A stretch of 18,105 nt of DNA, from the NCBI GenBank assembly GCA_964611385.1, contig CAZSXS010000076.1:1-18105 (forward strand), given 5' to 3'. Under the pieces are notes generated by a model that was given only the letters and a program-made list of their open reading frames with translations, had not been told where the DNA came from and ran no database searches. This document shows, one piece after another, positions 16,189 to 18,105 of this stretch (position 1 is the first letter of the stretch; every line of letters begins with the position of its first letter). This stretch comes from CAZSXS01 sp964611385. Lineage in GTDB: Bacteria > Bacillota > Clostridia > Lachnospirales > CAYPQA01. Both the position numbers and the translations under genes were made by a program.

Positions 16189-16203
16189 ATTTATAGATCA
16201 AAT
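16189..16203 (-). promoter_or_regulatory. possible FabT-like palindrome in the FAS leader
   Basis: On the minus strand ATTTGATCTATAAAT is an imperfect palindrome resembling the FabT operator of streptococci/lactococci (ATTTGA...TCAAAT type). It lies about 70-85 nt downstream of the predicted transcription start. No fabT gene is in the window and the AT-rich context makes chance likely. Also in this leader, AAGCAAC (16142-16148) can pair with GTTGCTT (16228-16234). Confidence 0.2.
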
Positions 16204-16279
16204 ACAATGTACGAAGACGCTTACTCAGTTGCTTAACAAGGAAAAATCAAATCCAATTTTTCACTGCTTTGGCTAGCAA

Positions 16280-16308
16280 ATAATATCATGGGATTCAATA
16301 CTTGTCAA
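16280..16308 (-). promoter_or_regulatory. sigma-A promoter of the fab-acc operon
   Basis: Read on the minus strand, TTGACA (16303-16308, perfect -35) and TATTAT (16280-16285, 5 of 6 for -10) are separated by exactly 17 bp. Transcription would begin near 16273, leaving about 198 nt before the fabH ATG. No other comparably strong promoter is visible upstream of fabH. Confidence 0.8.
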
Positions 16309-16404
16309 TTAATATGAAGTACCGTTATGTCTAACAGATTACAAATTGAATCAGTAGAGCAAGGGCTGGAGCGTATGGCTCCTCTTGACTTTGGTAAGTG
16401 CAAT

Positions 16405-16449
16405 AAAAAAAGAGCAGCTGCACCGATTATTCGGTTGCAAGCGCTCTTC
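16405..16449 (-). terminator. intrinsic terminator after the unrecognised 169-aa gene
   Basis: On the minus strand AAGAGC...TTGCAACCG, loop AATAAT, CGGTGCA...GCTCTT forms a stem with small bulges, directly followed by TTTTTTTATT. It lies about 60 nt past the stop codon of the 16507-17016 gene and isolates it from the fab promoter. Confidence 0.85.
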
Positions 16450-16454
16450 TTTCT

Positions 16455-16492
16455 GTTCGATGTTTGTTCGATGTTTGTTCGTTGTTTGTTCG
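16455..16492. repeat. 11-nt tandem repeat in a 3' untranslated region
   Basis: GTTCGATGTTT, GTTCGATGTTT, GTTCGTTGTTT and a partial GTTCG follow each other (3.5 units, one mismatch). They lie between the stop codon at 16507 and the terminator. Confidence 0.8.
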
Positions 16493-16506
16493 TAAGGTAC
16501 GGATTT

Positions 16507-17016
16507 TTACTTTTTCATCATCATCATAAAGATTCCTAACAAGGGTAGGGAGCTAGGTGTAGAGAAATCATTGTAAGATCGGTGATTCATGCAGGCGTTG
16601 TCCACGTCATAGACCCCGTCGGGATGAATGGAACTGTCCCCATAGGCCTGAAAGTGCTGATGAGGGACTTCTGCTTCTCTTTGCATGCTTCGGAGCTCTG
16701 GGTTCAAGCCCATGTTGAGGTGCAGTTCGCTGCTTATGGTTTTGATGGTATCAATGGTGTTTAACATTTGAATGAGCTTTTGCAGGCTTTGCTTTTTCTC
16801 GTTGGGATAGAAATAAGTCATTGCGTCCAGGAGCCTAACTTCCTTGGACGGATTCTCAATGATGCTTTCGTTATATGCCTTCACCGTCTGATTGAGTTTG
16901 TTCAGGTACTTTTCCATGAACATCTGTTTTATACCGTCTGCGGCCAAGCCCATATCATTTTGAAGACTTCCCTTATCGTTTAAGAGTCTTGCCATTTGCT
17001 CAATATTGTTTGACAT
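16507..17016 (-). CDS. unrecognised 169-residue protein coupled to the subtilase gene
   Basis: I do not recognise this family. From the ATG at 17016 (MSNNIEQMARLLNDKG) it is a mostly helical, Met/Asn/Gln-rich protein; residues about 30-105 look like amphipathic helices. A polar His/Pro-containing stretch follows (about 118-152), then the tail SSLPLLGIFMMMMKK, a short hydrophobic run ending in two lysines. The four Met codons form an ATC/CAT trinucleotide run on the plus strand. A TTG at 17034 is in frame, but AGGAGG with a 6-nt gap points to 17016. The SD lies just beyond the subtilase stop (17031), so the two were probably translated as a pair and may be functionally linked, for instance as substrate, inhibitor or chaperone; that is conjecture. 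No signal peptide. Confidence 0.7.
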   Translation of the reverse strand: MSNNIEQMARLLNDKGSLQNDMGLAADGIKQMFMEKYLNKLNQTVKAYNESIIENPSKEVRLLDAMTYFYPNEKKQSLQKLIQMLNTIDTIKTISSELHLNMGLNPELRSMQREAEVPHQHFQAYGDSSIHPDGVYDVDNACMNHRSYNDFSTPSSLPLLGIFMMMMKK

Positions 17017-17030
17017 ATCCATCCTCCTAC

Positions 17031-17760
17031 TCAAACACTATTTAATAATGCCTCTACATTTAACATTCCCCAGCCCTGGCGGTTTCGGGGAAAGTTCATA
17101 TTGATGCTGGTTTTCTTTAACAAGTACTTGATTTCGTCGGGGCTTAAGTTTGGTTTTTTTTCTAGCAGCAAGGCAATGGCCCCAGACACAATGGGCGTGG
17201 ACATGGAGGTTCCACTCAACTGAACATATAGACTGTTGTTGTAACAGGACGTCACGGAGTCTCCAGGGGCAACCACATCCGGCTTAATGATACATTCGGA
17301 AGTGGGGCCCCGCCCGGAAAAGTGCAGCAAGCTGTCCGCCAAATAGCTTTTCGGCTCATTGTCGTCATAAGAACCAACTGTAATTACCTTCCGGCTGATC
17401 CCAGGTGAGGTCACACTGCCAAACCGGGGGCCATTGTTTCCGGCGGCAATGGTCATCACGATGCCCTTTTCCCAAAGCGCCTCCACCCCTTTTACCAAGG
17501 GATCCTCAGACCCTGTGTCGTCGGTTCCGATGGAGAGATTGACGATACGGATATTATATTTTTCCGCATTATCATAAATCCATTGCATCCCCAACAGCGC
17601 ATCTGCTGAGTTGCCCTTCCCATCCTTATCCAAAATCTTGATGGCGATAATATTCGCCTCTGGTGCCATGCCAATATATTTCCCCTCAGAGCAGTAACCG
17701 TTTCCCGCAGCAATACCCGCTACATGGGAACCGTACCCAAGTTCCCATCACAGTCTTCAA
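17031..17760 (-). pseudogene. S8 subtilisin-like serine protease, 5'-truncated and frameshifted
   Basis: The C-terminal two-thirds of a subtilase. Reading from the 5' side of the minus strand: catalytic His in GSHVAGIAAGNG (codon 17724-17726), GMAPEANIIAIKILD, RIVNLSIGTD, the oxyanion Asn in TIAAGNNGP, FSGRGPTSECIIKPDVVAPG, and the catalytic Ser in LSGTSMSTPIVSGA. The expected GHGSH motif is broken: one base is missing between 17735 and 17734, and restoring it joins NLEDCDGNLG to (H)GSHVAGI. Above that, a TGA at 17765-17767 ends the homology, and the domain with the catalytic Asp is gone. The break coincides with a partial palindromic element. An ATG at 17669 opens a 212-residue frame but would lack both Asp and His, so an active protease is very unlikely. 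No signal peptide is left to judge location. Confidence 0.85.
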
Positions 17761-17770
17761 GGTTTCAGGT

Positions 17771-17847
17771 TTTTCTCCCCCCTCCATCTTTCAAAAAAGC
17801 CTGACATGGGTTTTTAAAGAGGAAACTACGGAGATTTAGAAAGATCC
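17771..17847. repeat. partial, diverged copy of the palindromic element (copy 2)
   Basis: 17789-17810 matches the 22-nt inverted-repeat arm of copy 1 with one change (GCCTGAC for GCCGGAC). The pyrimidine tract before it (17771-17788) is also shared in type. 17826-17847 (CTACGGAGATTTAGAAAGAT then CC) matches the inner part of copy 1 read on the opposite strand (7172-7193) with about 3 differences in 22. The other inverted arm is not found within the next 120 nt, so this copy is incomplete. Confidence 0.7.
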
Positions 17848-18105
17848 AAAGTTTCCATTGTTCTATAATAATGCAATTACTATAATAGTGCAGAAATAAT
17901 TCCATAAATTACCAGTTAATAAAAAACAAAACATTTTCACAAAAATCCAGTATAATTGAATCACGACAAACAATTAATGGAGATGTAAAAATGTTTTGTG
18001 ATGTAATAATACACGGGATTCCAGAATTAATCAAATATTTTCAACAGTTAAAGCTATATATTCGGAAAAATACTTTCCAAGTGTAGAGAAATAGTGTATA
18101 TTGGA
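17848..18105. other. AT-rich end of window, no convincing gene
   Basis: Strongly AT-rich. It holds a 17-nt tandem duplication (CTATAATAATGCA at 17863-17875, CTATAATAGTGCA at 17880-17892) and a TATAAT at 17951-17956 without a good -35. A 31-codon reading frame at 17991-18086 on the plus strand (MFCDVIIHGIPELIKYFQQ...) has a GGAG 8-9 nt upstream, but I recognise no family, so I do not call it a gene. Confidence 0.5.

Noticed and set aside
16455..16492. Short repeats as a CRISPR array
   Set aside because: The units are 11 nt and contiguous, with no spacers.
16327..16539. 70-codon plus-strand reading frame upstream of the fab promoter
   Set aside because: It runs through the minus-strand terminator, the 11-nt repeats and the end of the 169-aa gene, and its C-terminus is the antisense of the Met run.
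17991..18086. 31-codon plus-strand frame near the window end
   Set aside because: A plausible SD, but short, AT-rich and without recognisable family; kept only as a note.

Overview
The window looks like chromosomal DNA of an anaerobic, low-to-mid-GC Firmicute, most likely a Clostridia member. This rests on strong AGGAGG-type ribosome binding sites, the clostridial-style type II fatty-acid synthesis (FAS) cluster with accBCDA embedded in it, an M81 peptidase, a GH172/DUF2961 enzyme and an XRE-controlled ABC exporter. I cannot name the genus.

Layout. (1) 80-3065, plus strand: a tightly packed operon of an XRE regulator, a 66-residue PLDc_N membrane protein, an ABC ATPase and an ABC-2 permease, reminiscent of Bacillus yxlE-yxlF-yxlG. 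(2) 3176-4819, plus strand: an M81 (MlrC-like) metallopeptidase with two unusual low-complexity insertions, followed by two hairpin terminators that separate it from everything to the right, which is encoded on the minus strand. (3) 4963-6994: a GH172/DUF2961 glycoside hydrolase-like protein and an alpha/beta-hydrolase esterase. (4) 7051-7310: a palindromic repeat element with a perfect 28-bp hairpin at its right end. (5) 7321-16075: one long operon, in transcription order fabH-fabD-fabG-fabF-accB-fabZ-accC-accD-accA and then a transaldolase/FSA-family aldolase, driven by a near-consensus promoter at 16280-16308 with a leader of about 200 nt. It encodes malonyl-CoA formation and most of the elongation cycle, but acpP, an enoyl-ACP reductase (fabK/fabI) and a fabT regulator are absent. 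(6) 16405-17016: an unrecognised 169-residue protein with its own terminator, translationally coupled to (7) a subtilisin-like protease at 17031-17760 that has lost its 5' end and carries a 1-nt frameshift; a diverged partial copy of the palindromic element lies exactly at the break. (8) 17848-18105: AT-rich DNA with no convincing gene.

Most of the window is ordinary metabolism. The less ordinary points are the dispersed palindromic element with gene damage beside one copy and a missing start signal beside the other, the aldolase whose phosphate-contact positions appear substituted, the M81 insertions, the reduced FAS gene set, and the orphan partner of the broken subtilase.
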